64,000 nucleotides of DNA from Streptomyces sindenensis. Lineage in GTDB: Bacteria > Actinomycetota > Actinomycetes > Streptomycetales > Streptomycetaceae. Position 1 is the stretch's first letter, and each line of letters begins with the position of its first letter. The notes under the pieces were generated by a model. It was not told the origin of the DNA. It did not search any database and saw only the letters and a list, made by a program, of their open reading frames with translations. Below, piece after piece: positions 42,747 to 52,137 of the stretch. The stretch is taken from contig NZ_BMSG01000020.1 in assembly GCF_014649035.1 (NCBI RefSeq), positions 62,001 to 126,000 on the forward strand, written 5' to 3'. The position numbers and the translations under genes are program-made.

Positions 42747-43904
42747 ATGGCTGTCGGCATGAGCGCGCCGCGACCGGCGCGCACCACCGCCGTGCGCGCC
42801 GCGGCCGAGGAGCCGGCCGGTCCTGCGGCCGGTCCGGACGGCCTCGCCGGTGGCCTCGACCCGGACGATCTTCCCGACGGCCTCGTCGTCGCCGACGAGC
42901 GCGGACACGTCGTCTGCTTCAACACCGCCGCCGCCCGGATCACCGCAACCCCCCGCGCCGAGGCGATCGGCCGGCCGCTGGACGCCGTCCTTCCGCTGGA
43001 GGACCTCAAGGGCAAGCGCTGGTGGCCGCTGACCGACCCGTACGGCGGTCTCGCCACCCGCAACGGCCAGCCCGAGCGCAATCTGCTGCTGCCCGGCGGC
43101 CGTGAGGTGCTCGTCTCCGCCCGTTACGTACGCGAGCACCCGACCGGACCGGTGCGCCGGGTCGTGGTCTGCCTGCGGGGGACCGAGGCCCGCCGGCGTA
43201 CCGAACGCAGCCACGCCGAACTGATCGCCACCGTCGCCCACGAACTGCGCTCCCCGCTGACCTCCGTCAAAGGGTTCACCGCCACGCTGCTCGCCAAGTG
43301 GGAGAGGTTCACCGACGACCAGAAGCGGCTGATGCTGGAGACCGTCGACGCCGACGCCGGCCGGGTCACCCGGCTCATCGCGGAACTGCTCGACATCTCC
43401 CGCATCGACTCGGGGCGCCTGGAGCTGCGCCGCCAGCCCGTCGACATCTCCGCCGCCGTGGCCCGGCACATCCAGGCGCTCATCACCGGCGGCCAGGCCG
43501 CCGAGCGCTTCCTCGTCCGCACCCGCGGACCGCTGCCCGACCTGTGGGCCGATCCCGACAAGGTCGACCAGGTCCTCGGCAACCTCCTGGAAAACGCGGT
43601 GCGCCACGGCGAGGGAACCGTCACCATTGAGATCGCCCCGGCAGCCGCGCCGGGCGGCTGCGACGAGATGGGAACGGCTGTCACCGTGAGCGACGAAGGC
43701 CCCGGCATCCCCGAGGAGTCGATGAGCCGCGTCTTCACCCGCTTCTGGCGGGGCAGCAAGCGCGGCGGCACGGGCCTGGGCCTCTACATCGTCAAGGGCA
43801 TCGTCGAGGCCCACGGCGGCACCATCACCGTCGGCCGGGGGCCCGGCGGCGGGGCCGAGTTCCGATTTATTCTGCCTGTGAGCACGCCCGCCTACCTGGT
43901 GTGA
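42747..43904 (+). CDS. Orphan PAS-domain sensor histidine kinase, soluble
   Basis: 385 residues. An Ala-rich N-terminus, PAS domain (about 45-145, LPDGLVVADERGHVVCFN), HisKA (AHELRSPLTSVKGF, His at about 167) and HATPase (NLLENAVRHGEG, DEGPGIPEE, GTGLGLYIVKGIV). No TM helices, so the signal is cytoplasmic. No response regulator is adjacent. A TAGGGT -10-like hexamer about 50 bp upstream is the only promoter-like signal seen. Confidence 0.92.
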   Translation: MAVGMSAPRPARTTAVRAAAEEPAGPAAGPDGLAGGLDPDDLPDGLVVADERGHVVCFNTAAARITATPRAEAIGRPLDAVLPLEDLKGKRWWPLTDPYGGLATRNGQPERNLLLPGGREVLVSARYVREHPTGPVRRVVVCLRGTEARRRTERSHAELIATVAHELRSPLTSVKGFTATLLAKWERFTDDQKRLMLETVDADAGRVTRLIAELLDISRIDSGRLELRRQPVDISAAVARHIQALITGGQAAERFLVRTRGPLPDLWADPDKVDQVLGNLLENAVRHGEGTVTIEIAPAAAPGGCDEMGTAVTVSDEGPGIPEESMSRVFTRFWRGSKRGGTGLGLYIVKGIVEAHGGTITVGRGPGGGAEFRFILPVSTPAYLV

Positions 43905-44020
43905 GCGGCCCACAGGCGCCCCGACCGTCCTGCGGCCCTTAGACTCGACCTTTGGCACCTTTGCGTCCTCCAGTCGTCGAGCGGGGTCGCGCCATCAGCC
44001 AATCGGAAGCACGGGAAGAG

Positions 44021-45160
44021 ATGTCGGCACCGAACAAGTCGTACGACCCAGTCGAGGTCGAGGCACTGAAACCGGAAGAGATCGAGCGCCTGCGGGACGA
44101 GGCGTTCGCCGCCTTCGCCGCCGCCGGTGACCTCGACGCGCTCGCCCAGGCGAAGACCGCGCACACCGGAGGTACCTCGCCGCTGTCCCTCGCCAACCGC
44201 GAGATCGGCGCCCTGCCCCCGCAGGCCAAGGCCGAGGCGGGCAAGCGCGTGGGCCAGGCCCGTGGCGCCGTCTCCAAGGCCCTGGCCGCCCGCCAGGCCG
44301 AGCTGGAGGCCGAGCGCGACGCCCGGGTGCTCGTCGAGGAGGCCGTGGACGTCACGCTGCCCTACGACCGCACCCCGGCCGGCGCCCGCCACCCGCTGAC
44401 GACGATCATGGAGCGCGTCGCGGACGTCTTCGTGGCCATGGGCTACGAGATCGCCGAGGGCCCCGAGGTCGAGGCGGAGTGGTTCAACTTCGACGCCCTG
44501 AACTTCGTGCCCGACCACCCGGCCCGCCAGATGCAGGACACCTTCTTCGTCCAGGGCACCACGCCGGACGGCAAGGTCACCGAGGGCGACGAGTCCGGTG
44601 TCGTGCTGCGTACGCACACCTCCCCGGTCCAGGCACGCTCGCTCCTGCAGCGCAAGCCCCCCGTCTACGTGGTCTGCCCCGGCCGGGTCTACCGCACCGA
44701 CGAGCTGGACGCCACGCACACTCCGGTCTTCCACCAGATCGAGCTGCTCGCCGTCGACGAGGGCCTGACCATGGCCGACCTCAAGGGCACCCTCGACCAC
44801 ATGGTCCAGGCGCTCTTCGGGCCGGACATGAAGACCCGGCTGCGGCCGAACTTCTTCCCGTTCACCGAGCCGTCCGCCGAGATGGACATGGTCTGCTACG
44901 TCTGCCGCGGCGAGTCCGTCGGCAACCCCGACCGCCCCTGCCGCACCTGCGGCAGCGAGGGCTGGATCGAGCTGGGCGGCTGCGGCATGGTCAACCCCAA
45001 GGTGCTCACCGCCTGCGGCGTCGACCCCCAGAAGTACAGCGGATTCGCCTTCGGGTTCGGCATCGAACGGATGCTGATGTTCCGCCACAACGTCGAAGAC
45101 ATGCGAGACATGGTCGAGGGTGACGTCCGGTTCACCCGGCCGTTCGGGATGGAGATCTGA
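44021..45160 (+). CDS. pheS: Phenylalanyl-tRNA synthetase alpha subunit
   Basis: 379 residues. N-terminal coiled-coil tRNA-binding part (about 1-100), class II catalytic core with HPLTTIMERVADVFVAMGYE and motif 3 FGFGIERMLMF. A CYVCRG...CRTCGSEGW cysteine cluster (about 290-312) may hold zinc. It charges tRNA-Phe as an alpha2beta2 enzyme with PheT. ATG 44021 with GGGAAGAG upstream. A TAGACT -10-like hexamer (43940-43945) gives a 76-nt leader. Stop overlaps the pheT ATG by one base. Confidence 0.96.
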   Translation: MSAPNKSYDPVEVEALKPEEIERLRDEAFAAFAAAGDLDALAQAKTAHTGGTSPLSLANREIGALPPQAKAEAGKRVGQARGAVSKALAARQAELEAERDARVLVEEAVDVTLPYDRTPAGARHPLTTIMERVADVFVAMGYEIAEGPEVEAEWFNFDALNFVPDHPARQMQDTFFVQGTTPDGKVTEGDESGVVLRTHTSPVQARSLLQRKPPVYVVCPGRVYRTDELDATHTPVFHQIELLAVDEGLTMADLKGTLDHMVQALFGPDMKTRLRPNFFPFTEPSAEMDMVCYVCRGESVGNPDRPCRTCGSEGWIELGGCGMVNPKVLTACGVDPQKYSGFAFGFGIERMLMFRHNVEDMRDMVEGDVRFTRPFGMEI

Positions 45161-47712
45161 TGCGCGTCCCGCTTTCCTGGCTGCGGGAGTACGTCGACCT
45201 GCCGGAGACGGAGACCGGCCGTGACGTACAGGCCAAGCTCGTCTCCGTCGGCCTCGAGGTCGAGACCGTCGAGCAGATCGGCGCGGGCCTCAAGGGCCCC
45301 CTGGTCGTCGGACAGGTCCTGACCATCGAGGAGCTGGAGGGGTTCAAGAAGCCCATCCGCTTCTGCACCGTCGACGTCGGCACCGCCAACGGCACCGGCG
45401 AACCGCAGGAGATCGTCTGCGGTGCCGGTAACTTCTCGGTCGGCGACAAGGTCGTCGTGGTCCTCCCGGGCGCCGTCCTGCCCGGCGACTTCGCGATCGC
45501 CGCCCGCAAGACGTACGGCAAGACCTCGCACGGCATGATCTGCTCCACCGACGAGCTCGGCATGGGCGACGACGGCACCCACGGCATCATCGTGCTGCCG
45601 CCGGAGCACGAGGCCGGCACCGACGCGATCGAGCTGCTCCAGCTCGTCGACGAGGTCCTCGACATCGCCGTGACCCCGGACCGGGGCTACTGCCTGTCCA
45701 TGCGCGGTGTCGCCCGCGAGACCGCGACCGCCTACGGGCTGCCGCTGCGCGACCCGGCGCTGCTGGACGTGCCCGCGCCGAACGCGTACGGCTACCCGGT
45801 GCAGATCTCCGACCCGATCGGCTGCGACCGCTTCACCGCCCGCACCGTCACCGGTCTCCAGCCCGAGGCCCGCTCGCCGATCTGGATGCAGCGCCGCCTC
45901 CAGAAGGCCGGGATGCGGCCGATCTCGCTGGCCGTCGACATCACCAACTACGTGATGCTGGAGCTCGGCCAGCCGCTGCACGCCTACGACCGCAACCGGG
46001 TCGACGGGCCGATCGGCGTGCGCCGCGCCACCCAGGGCGAGAAGCTCACCACCCTGGACGGCACCGTGCGCGTGCTGGACGCCGAGGACCTCGTCATCAC
46101 TGACAACCGCGGGCCCATCGGCCTCGCCGGCGTCATGGGCGGTGCCAACACCGAGATCGCCGACGCGGACGGCGAGCACGCGCTGACCACCGAGGTCGTC
46201 ATCGAGGCCGCGCACTTCGACGCGATCTCGATCGCCCGCACCGCGCGCCGCCACAAGCTGTCCTCCGAGGCGTCCAAGCGCTTCGAGCGCGGCGTCGACC
46301 CGCAGGCCGCCGCCGCTGCCGCGCAGCGCACGGTCGACCTGCTGGTCCTCCTCGCGGGCGGCACCGCCGAGGCCGGCGTCACCGAGATCACCTCGCCGCA
46401 CGCGCCGCGCACCATCGCGATGCCGGCGAACCACCCCGACCGGGTGGCCGGTGTGGAGTACGGCCGCGAGACCGTCGTCCGCCGCCTCCAGGAGGTCGGC
46501 TGCGACGTCTACGGGCAGGACGAGCTGATCGTCACCGTCCCGTCCTGGCGGCCCGACCTGAACGAGCCGAACGACCTCGCCGAAGAGGTCATCCGTCTGG
46601 AGGGCTACGAGAACCTGCCCTCCACCCTGCCCACGCCCCCCTCCGGGCGCGGTCTCACCGACCGGCAGCGGCTGCACCGCCGCATCGGCCGGACGCTGGC
46701 CGGAGCCGGTTACGTCGAGGCGCTGAGCTACCCGTTCATCGGCGACGCGGTCCTCGACCAGCTCGGTCTGGAGGCGGACGACGCCCGCCGCCGCACGGTC
46801 AAGCTGGTCAACCCGCTCTCCGACGAGGAGCCGGCGCTGCGCACCACGCTGCTGCCGGGCCTCCTCGGCGCGCTGCGCCGCAACGACGGGCGCGGCAGCC
46901 ACGACCTGGCGCTCTTCGAGACCGGCCTGGTCTTCCTTCCCCAAGCTCTCAGCTCCGTTCGAGCAGGGGAGGCCCCATCGACCGGGGAGGAGACGGCCGC
47001 GGTCCGGCTGCCCGTCGACCGCCGCCCCACCGACGAGGAGATCGCCGGTCTGAACGCGGCCCTGCCGCGTCAGCCGCGCCGCGCCGCCGTCGTCCTCGCG
47101 GGCGCCCGCGAGCAGGCCGGCTGGTGGGGCAAGGGCACCCCGGCGACCTGGGCGGACGCCGTCGAGGCGGCCCGCCTGATCGCCGCGGAGGCCGGTGTCG
47201 AGGTCATCGTCCGCGCCGACCAGCACGCCCCGTGGCACCCCGGCCGCTGCGCCGCGCTGTACGTCAAGGTGAACGGCGAGGAGACCCTCTTCGGACACGC
47301 GGGCGAACTGCACCCGCGCGTGATCAAGGCGCTCCACCTGCCCGAGCGGACCTGCGCCGCCGAGGTCGAGCTGGACGTTCTGGAACAGGCCGTCGACGGG
47401 GTGCTCCAGGCGCCCCGGATCTCCACCTTCCCGGTGGCGACCCAGGACGTCGCGCTCGTCGTCGCCGGGGACGTCCCGGCCGCCGACGTGGAGGCGGCGC
47501 TGCGTGAGGGCGCGGGTGAACTCCTCGAATCGCTGCGGCTGTTCGACGTCTTCACCGGCGAGCAGATCGGCGGGGGCAACAAGTCCCTGGCGTACGCGCT
47601 GCGCTTCCGCGCCGCCGACCGCACGCTGACCGTCGAGGAGGCCTCGGCCGCCCGCGACAGCGCGGTGGCCCTGGCCGCCGAGCGTACGGGCGCGGTGCTG
47701 CGCGGGGCGTAG
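45160..47712 (+). CDS. pheT: Phenylalanyl-tRNA synthetase beta subunit
   Basis: 850 residues. tRNA-binding domain (about 40-155), B3/B4 editing domain, B5 domain, catalytic-like core and C-terminal anticodon-binding FDX-ACB (about 755-850, RISTFPVATQDVALVV). A 15-residue segment (about 593-607, LPQALSSVRAGEAPS) is encoded by a dispersed hairpin repeat at 46936-46979 and is probably an insertion in a surface loop. The 3' end is duplicated in the following 26 bp. Confidence 0.96.
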   Translation: MRVPLSWLREYVDLPETETGRDVQAKLVSVGLEVETVEQIGAGLKGPLVVGQVLTIEELEGFKKPIRFCTVDVGTANGTGEPQEIVCGAGNFSVGDKVVVVLPGAVLPGDFAIAARKTYGKTSHGMICSTDELGMGDDGTHGIIVLPPEHEAGTDAIELLQLVDEVLDIAVTPDRGYCLSMRGVARETATAYGLPLRDPALLDVPAPNAYGYPVQISDPIGCDRFTARTVTGLQPEARSPIWMQRRLQKAGMRPISLAVDITNYVMLELGQPLHAYDRNRVDGPIGVRRATQGEKLTTLDGTVRVLDAEDLVITDNRGPIGLAGVMGGANTEIADADGEHALTTEVVIEAAHFDAISIARTARRHKLSSEASKRFERGVDPQAAAAAAQRTVDLLVLLAGGTAEAGVTEITSPHAPRTIAMPANHPDRVAGVEYGRETVVRRLQEVGCDVYGQDELIVTVPSWRPDLNEPNDLAEEVIRLEGYENLPSTLPTPPSGRGLTDRQRLHRRIGRTLAGAGYVEALSYPFIGDAVLDQLGLEADDARRRTVKLVNPLSDEEPALRTTLLPGLLGALRRNDGRGSHDLALFETGLVFLPQALSSVRAGEAPSTGEETAAVRLPVDRRPTDEEIAGLNAALPRQPRRAAVVLAGAREQAGWWGKGTPATWADAVEAARLIAAEAGVEVIVRADQHAPWHPGRCAALYVKVNGEETLFGHAGELHPRVIKALHLPERTCAAEVELDVLEQAVDGVLQAPRISTFPVATQDVALVVAGDVPAADVEAALREGAGELLESLRLFDVFTGEQIGGGNKSLAYALRFRAADRTLTVEEASAARDSAVALAAERTGAVLRGA
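46936..46979 (+). repeat. Dispersed 44-bp hairpin repeat, copy 2, inside pheT
   Basis: It matches 1122-1165 at 39 of 44 bases, and the arms CCCC/GGGG and GCTC/GAGC are kept. It sits in frame inside pheT and adds about 15 residues in place of the usual family sequence. Confidence 0.75.
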
Positions 47713-47737
47713 AGCCCGTGGTGCTGCGCGGGGCGTA
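47695..47737 (+). repeat. 17-bp repeat of the pheT 3' end
   Basis: GTGCTGCGCGGGGCGTA at 47695-47711 spans the last codons and start of the stop; an exact copy occurs at 47721-47737, 26 bp away. It is probably a short tandem duplication. Confidence 0.7.
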
Positions 47738-47775
47738 AGGCCCCGGACGCCCGGGGCGCGACTTCCCCGGGCGTC

Positions 47776-47814
47776 GAGAAGGGGCGTATCCGGCCACCGG
47801 ATACGCCCCTTCTC
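47776..47814 (+). terminator. Terminator of pheST
   Basis: A perfect 18-bp stem (47776-47793 with 47797-47814) with a CCA loop, 64 bp after pheT. Confidence 0.85.
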
Positions 47815-48177
47815 CGTCCCGCCGATCGACGGAGGGACCACACACCGGATCCGGGGCGGGAACCGGGAGGAAGCGCGGTTCCGTGCCGCCGTTCCGCAGC
47901 CACCCTCCTTCGTCGTCGGTCAGTGGGCCGTGCGGTCCGGGCGCCGTCCGCACCGCCTCGGAGTGTCGGGCAGGTAGCGGTGCGGACGGCGCGGGTGCGG
48001 GTCGTGGGCCGTTACGAGGGGGAGCCGACGACCCGGCCGCCTCTTGCGAGGAAGTTCATTCAACCGACCTCGGGACCCTTGCGGCAGAGCGCACAGCAGG
48101 AGGGTTCGGGCATTCCGTTCACACCCCGTGTGAATCGTGCTCCACTAGGCTCATTGCGACACGCACCTGGGGGGACG
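47815..48177. other. Gap upstream of the HTH/TPR regulator
   Basis: No convincing gene. It presumably holds the promoter of the regulator at 48178. GGGGGG lies just before its ATG as ribosome binding site. Confidence 0.5.
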
Positions 48178-49531
48178 ATGGAGCCCAATGTCCTGCTCGA
48201 ATCGTTGATCGAGGAGTCCGGTGTCTCCCGGGCGGGCCTCGCCGGTCACGTCAACCGGGCGGGCCGGTCCCGCGGGCTGAGCCTGCGGTACGAACACACC
48301 GCCGTCTCCCGCTGGCTCAAGGGCCAGCGCCCGCGCGGCCAGGTGCCCGACCTCATCTGCGAGGTGCTGGGCGCGCGGCTCGGCAGGCCCGTCGGGCTCG
48401 ACGACATCGGGATGGGCGCCTCGGCCGCCTCGGCGGGGACGGACACCGGATCCGGGAACGCCTCCCTCTCCGGGTTCGTCGAGCGGGCCACCGCGCTGTG
48501 GCGCTCCGACGAACAGCGGCGCCCGCACCTCGCCGCCGTCCCCGCCGTCACGGGGACCTCGGCGGTGATGCCGGTCTGGGAGTGGGAGAACCCCCCCGGA
48601 GGACACCGACGTCTCCCGTCCCGGCCCCGGCCGGGTGAGCCCCGCCGACATAGCGATGCTCAAGGCGGCCCGTGACCACTACGAGCAGATGTACCGCAAG
48701 ACGGGCGGCGTCGCGACCAGGTCCCGGATCGTCCGCTTCCTCAACGCGGAGACCGCGCCGCTGCTGCGCGGCGGGCACAGCGACGCGCTGGGCCGGAGCC
48801 TGCACCGGGCGACGGCGGGGCTGGTCGCGGTTGCGGGCATCTGCGCCTACGACTCCGACGCCCACGGACTCGCCCAGCGCTACTTCCACCAGGCGCTGCG
48901 GCTCGCCAAGTCCAGCGGGGACCGGGGGCTCGGCGGCTATGTGATCGCCCTGCTGGTCACCCAGTCGCTGTTCCTCGGCGACTACCGCCGCTCCATCGCC
49001 TTCGCCGAGGCCGCGCTGCGGGCCGCCGGCGACCACATCACCCCGGCCCTCGCCGCCGATCTGCACGCCATGCAGGCCAAGGCGTACGCCCAGCTCGGCG
49101 ACGCGGCGAGCGCCCGCGCCTGCATCGGGCGGGCCGAGGCCCAGGCGGGCCGGATCCATACGGGGCGGGAGCCGGACGAGACCGGCTACGTCCAGCCGGG
49201 CCTGGTCGACGTCCAGGTGGCCGAGGCGCTGATCGGTCTCGGTGATCTGCCCGCCGCCCGGGAGCACGCGGCCTCCGCCGTGCGCGCCCCGGCGCACGAC
49301 CGGGGGCGCGTGCACCGCCTCGCGATGCTCAGCCATATCGAACTGCTCCAGGGCGAGGCCGATCGCGCGGCCGGTACAGCTGCCGAAATGGCCGTACGGG
49401 CCCGGGGAATGGAGTCCCAGCGGCTGCGCGACCGGCTGCGGCAGGTGCGCCGCGAACTGGCCGCGAGCGGCTGCGCCGACGCCGTGGGGACCGCCGATCT
49501 CATCGACGAGGCGCTCCGCGTGCCTCTGTGA
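48178..49531 (+). pseudogene. HTH/TPR transcriptional regulator broken by a frameshift (NsdA-like)
   Basis: The first frame (48178-48675) encodes an N-terminal HTH-type region (LLESLIEESGVSRAGLAGHV, HTAVSRWLKGQRPRGQVPD) to VWEWENPP, then nonsense to the stop. The second frame (to 49531) continues with SPADIAMLKAARDHYEQMYR, an all-helical TPR-like domain. Removing one C from the C7 run at 48591-48597 restores a single 450-residue protein, the usual length for this Streptomyces family, which includes NsdA-type regulators of development and antibiotics. It may be a true mutation, a slippery tract, or a sequencing error. Promoter and ribosome binding site look intact. Confidence 0.8.
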
Positions 49532-49582
49532 GCTCCGCCGACGCCCCCGTCGTCCGTTCCCCCGGACTGCCGAGCCTGCTGG

Positions 49583-49600
49583 CATGTTGACCCCAACATG
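49583..49600. promoter_or_regulatory. Perfect inverted repeat upstream of the Nudix gene
   Basis: CATGTTGACCCCAACATG has 7-bp perfect arms around ACCC. It lies 18 bp before the preferred Nudix start, so it is probably an operator overlapping the promoter. The neighbouring HTH/TPR regulator is a candidate binder. Confidence 0.5.
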
Positions 49601-49618
49601 TCGAAAGGCGGCAGAACC

Positions 49619-50149
49619 GTGCAGTGGACGAACTTAAGCGAACAGAATGTGTACCAGAACCCGTGGTTCCGGGTGAATCTGGCGGATGTCGAGCTGCCCG
49701 ACGGCAGCCACCTCGACCACTTCGTCATCCGGCTGCGCCCCGTCGCGGCCGCCACCGTCGTCAACGAGGCCAACGAGGTGCTGCTGCTCTGGCGGCACCG
49801 GTTCATCACCGACAGCTGGGGATGGGAGCTGGCGGCGGGCGTCGTCGAGGACGGCGAGGACATCGCAGCGGCGGCGGCCCGCGAGATGGAGGAGGAGACC
49901 GGCTGGCGCCCCGGAGAGCTGCGCCCCCTGCTCACCGTGGAACCGTCGAACGGCCTCACCGACGCCCGCCACCACCTCTACTGGTCCGACCAGGCGCACT
50001 GGACCGGCCACCCGCAGGACCCCTTCGAGTCGTCGCGCCGCGAGTGGATACCCCTCAAGGTGGTCCCGGACATGATCGCCCGGGGCGAGGTGCCCGCCGC
50101 GAACATGGCGGCGGCGCTGCTGATGCTGCACCACCTGCGGCTGGGCTGA
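49619..50149 (+). CDS. Nudix hydrolase
   Basis: 176 residues. The Nudix box is complete: GVVEDGEDIAAAAAREMEEE followed by TGW, with the REMEEE metal-binding core. These enzymes hydrolyse nucleoside diphosphates linked to another moiety, such as ADP-ribose; substrate not predicted. GTG 49619 is preferred to ATG 49598, because AAAGGCGG precedes it and ATG 49598 lies within the inverted repeat. The Nudix fold begins directly after (VYQNPWFRVNLADVELPDG). Confidence 0.9.
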   Translation: MQWTNLSEQNVYQNPWFRVNLADVELPDGSHLDHFVIRLRPVAAATVVNEANEVLLLWRHRFITDSWGWELAAGVVEDGEDIAAAAAREMEEETGWRPGELRPLLTVEPSNGLTDARHHLYWSDQAHWTGHPQDPFESSRREWIPLKVVPDMIARGEVPAANMAAALLMLHHLRLG

Positions 50150-50155
50150 CCTCCC

Positions 50156-50172
50156 GGCCCCGCGCCGGGGCC
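50156..50172 (+). terminator. Short hairpin after the Nudix gene
   Basis: 7-bp arms GGCCCCG (50156-50162) and CGGGGCC (50166-50172) just past the stop codon. Confidence 0.45.
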
Positions 50173-50446
50173 CCGGTACGCGACACCCCCGGGGAGGAAC
50201 AGGCGATGTCCTCGGGAGGACGGACGGGATGGTCCCGCTGGAGGAGGGTGGCCTCGTCGTCCCGGCCCCGAGCGGCGGGTACACCCGAGTCCGGGGATCC
50301 GACGGGGCGGAGATCCACGTTGGCCCCGGCTCGGGCGGCGACGCACGGTGATCGGCACCTCGGCCGTGCCCTCCTGACCTCGGAAAGGCGCTACGGCGGG
50401 CCCGGACGCGTGAGCGGCGGGCCCGCCCACCGGGAAGACCTGGCGC
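50173..50446. other. Gap with only a doubtful 40-codon ORF
   Basis: An ATG at 50229 opens 40 codons (product begins MVPLEEGGLVVPAPSGGY) to 50351, but there is no ribosome binding site. A good ribosome binding site (GGGGAGG) precedes an ATG at 50206 in another frame that leads to nothing recognisable. Possibly a decayed small gene. Confidence 0.3.
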
Positions 50447-50581
50447 AACGCGCCCCGGCGGGCCCGGCCGGGGGACGGTCAGTAGGCGTAGAAGCCCGAG
50501 CCGGTCTTCCGGCCGAGGCGCCCCGCGTCGACCATGCGCTGGAGCAGCGGGGGAGCGGCGTACAGCGGCTCCTTGTACTCG
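50447..50581 (-). repeat. Duplicated 3' end of the dehydrogenase gene, distal copy
   Basis: 50488-50581 matches 57895-57988 with 93 of 94 bases identical. It encodes the last 33 or so codons of 3-hydroxyacyl-CoA dehydrogenase (YKEPLYAAPPLLQRMVDAGR onward), ending GFYAY-stop here versus GFYPYA-stop in the intact gene. A further 22-bp match lies downstream of both stops (50447-50468 and 57831-57852). It is a gene remnant without start. Confidence 0.85.
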
Positions 50582-51062
50582 CGTACAACTGGTCGGCGCT
50601 GGGCGCCCTGGTCGGTGTTCGGAGAAAGACTACCTACCCGAGCGTCGAGGAACGCCTGATCGCGCTCGGTTCGACGGCATCTGTCTGGAGTAGGCGACCA
50701 AGGGACGGTTCAGCCGCGTTCGGTGTTCTTGGGTGGCCTGCCCCGGACGTCGCGCCCGGGCGTTCGTCCTCACCTTGGACATGGCCTTCGTACCAGCCGC
50801 GGACGCCCGCGTGGAGGATCGCTGCCTCCGCCCTGGCTTCGCCGACGGATCACGGCCCGGCTCCTTTCATACTCAAGGGGGCGGGACATTCTGTCGCCGG
50901 AGGCCGGTGACGCTCCCACTCGACGGTCTCGGCGGGACATACAGGAGGTGCCCATGCCCATGAGGCGGAGAGACGGGGACACTTGGACCTGCGAGAACCG
51001 GCCCACCCGCATACTTGTTCTGCCTTACGGTGCCGTCAGCCGACCAAGACGAGGGGGAACCC
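50582..51062. other. Left end of the toxin island
   Basis: No recognisable gene. The best candidate is a 56-codon ORF from ATG 50954 to 51124, with a strong AGGAGG (50942-50947), but its product is unlike known proteins and overlaps the next gene out of frame. It may supply the promoter and leader of the island operon. Confidence 0.35.
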
Positions 51063-51473
51063 GTGGGACAGCAGAGGACGATGCTCGCCCAACGAATATC
51101 CGAGCAACGGGCGGGGGTTGGTGATCCACGGGCGTTGGTGGGTGAGATGCGGCGCACGGTTCTTCTGGTTCCGTCGGGGGAATCCGGCCTGTGGAGTGCC
51201 CGATCGGGCGGTGTTCGGTGGATCTGTGCGTTCACGGACGAGACGGCGCTGGCCCGCTTCGCTGTTCACCACGGCCCGGGTGATCGTCTGATGGACTACG
51301 TCGCGCTGCTCGGGGCGCGGATCGTGGATGAGATCGTGCCGACTTTGGACGAACCCGCCGGGCTCGCGGTGGACATCGCCGATGAGGACGGAGCGATGTT
51401 CTTCCCGCCGGTCAACGGCATCGTCCCGGACGGCGCGGCGGTCGACTCCGGCGCAGGAGGTGGGCGGCCGTGA
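51063..51473 (+). CDS. SseB-like small protein of the toxin operon
   Basis: 136 residues. VLLVPSGESGLWSARSGGVR, AFTDETALARFAVHHG, GLAVDIADEDGAMFFPPV resemble the N-terminal SseB domain. Such small proteins are often placed before WXG100/RHS toxin genes in Streptomyces, so it may be a chaperone or adaptor; inference only. GTG start with GAGGGGGAA upstream. The stop overlaps the next GTG by 4 nt. Confidence 0.7.
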   Translation: MGQQRTMLAQRISEQRAGVGDPRALVGEMRRTVLLVPSGESGLWSARSGGVRWICAFTDETALARFAVHHGPGDRLMDYVALLGARIVDEIVPTLDEPAGLAVDIADEDGAMFFPPVNGIVPDGAAVDSGAGGGRP

Positions 51474-52135
51474 GCACTGACGGATCGGACCTCGCCTTCG
51501 ATCAGACGTCGGTGGTGAAGTTCACGCAGGGCGTGGGCGCGACCATCGATCAACTCGGTGAACTCGGTGGCGCCACCGGGTCGGTGATGGGCAAAGGGTT
51601 CTCGGGTCTGGCCATGACGGGCATGGAGGCAGGGCATCGAGGGCTGTCGGTGGATTTCGAGGATTTCTGCGAACGGTGGGAGTGGGGAGTACGCGCCCTG
51701 GTGAGCGACGCGAGCGCGCTCGCGGACCGTCTCGGGCTGGCGGCGGGCACGCAGTGGGAGCACGACCAGTACGTCGAGGGTTCCTTCAAGGTCGGCGTCA
51801 GCGCAGCGATGGGCGGTAGCCCACACGCCAGCGAGGAGGACATTTCCCAGCAGGGCTGGGGCGACATCTTGACTCCCGACTACCTGGACCCGGATTGGAG
51901 TGCCGAGTCGTTTGAGAAGGCCGGCCAGGACGTGGAGCAGACCTGGAAGGACACCGGCCGCACCGTTCTCACCGAGGGACAGGGCGGGCGGGAGGCGGAG
52001 AGGCTCAAGACCGAGCTCGGCCTCAGCGACGGTCAGTGGGACCGGGCACTGGACGACACATTCGGGCCGTCGCCCGAGGAACGCGCCCAGCAGGCACCGC
52101 AACAGGGCGACGCGAACGCAGGCGGGGACGTCTGA
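51470..52135 (+). CDS. WXG100-like helical protein, candidate T7SS partner
   Basis: 221 residues. The first half (about 10-110) is helical with a WEWG motif at 70-73, the central turn of ESX/WXG100-like proteins. The second half is acidic and Gln/Glu-rich. It is probably a helical partner secreted or loaded with the RHS toxin. The RHS gene starts 2 bp after the stop, so they are translated together. Confidence 0.65.
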   Translation: MSTDGSDLAFDQTSVVKFTQGVGATIDQLGELGGATGSVMGKGFSGLAMTGMEAGHRGLSVDFEDFCERWEWGVRALVSDASALADRLGLAAGTQWEHDQYVEGSFKVGVSAAMGGSPHASEEDISQQGWGDILTPDYLDPDWSAESFEKAGQDVEQTWKDTGRTVLTEGQGGREAERLKTELGLSDGQWDRALDDTFGPSPEERAQQAPQQGDANAGGDV

Positions 52136-52137
52136 GG

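Noticed and set aside
50206..50910. ORF with good ribosome binding site after the Nudix gene
   Set aside because: The product is Arg/Ala-rich without domain and runs through the duplicated dehydrogenase end antisense; probably not a gene.
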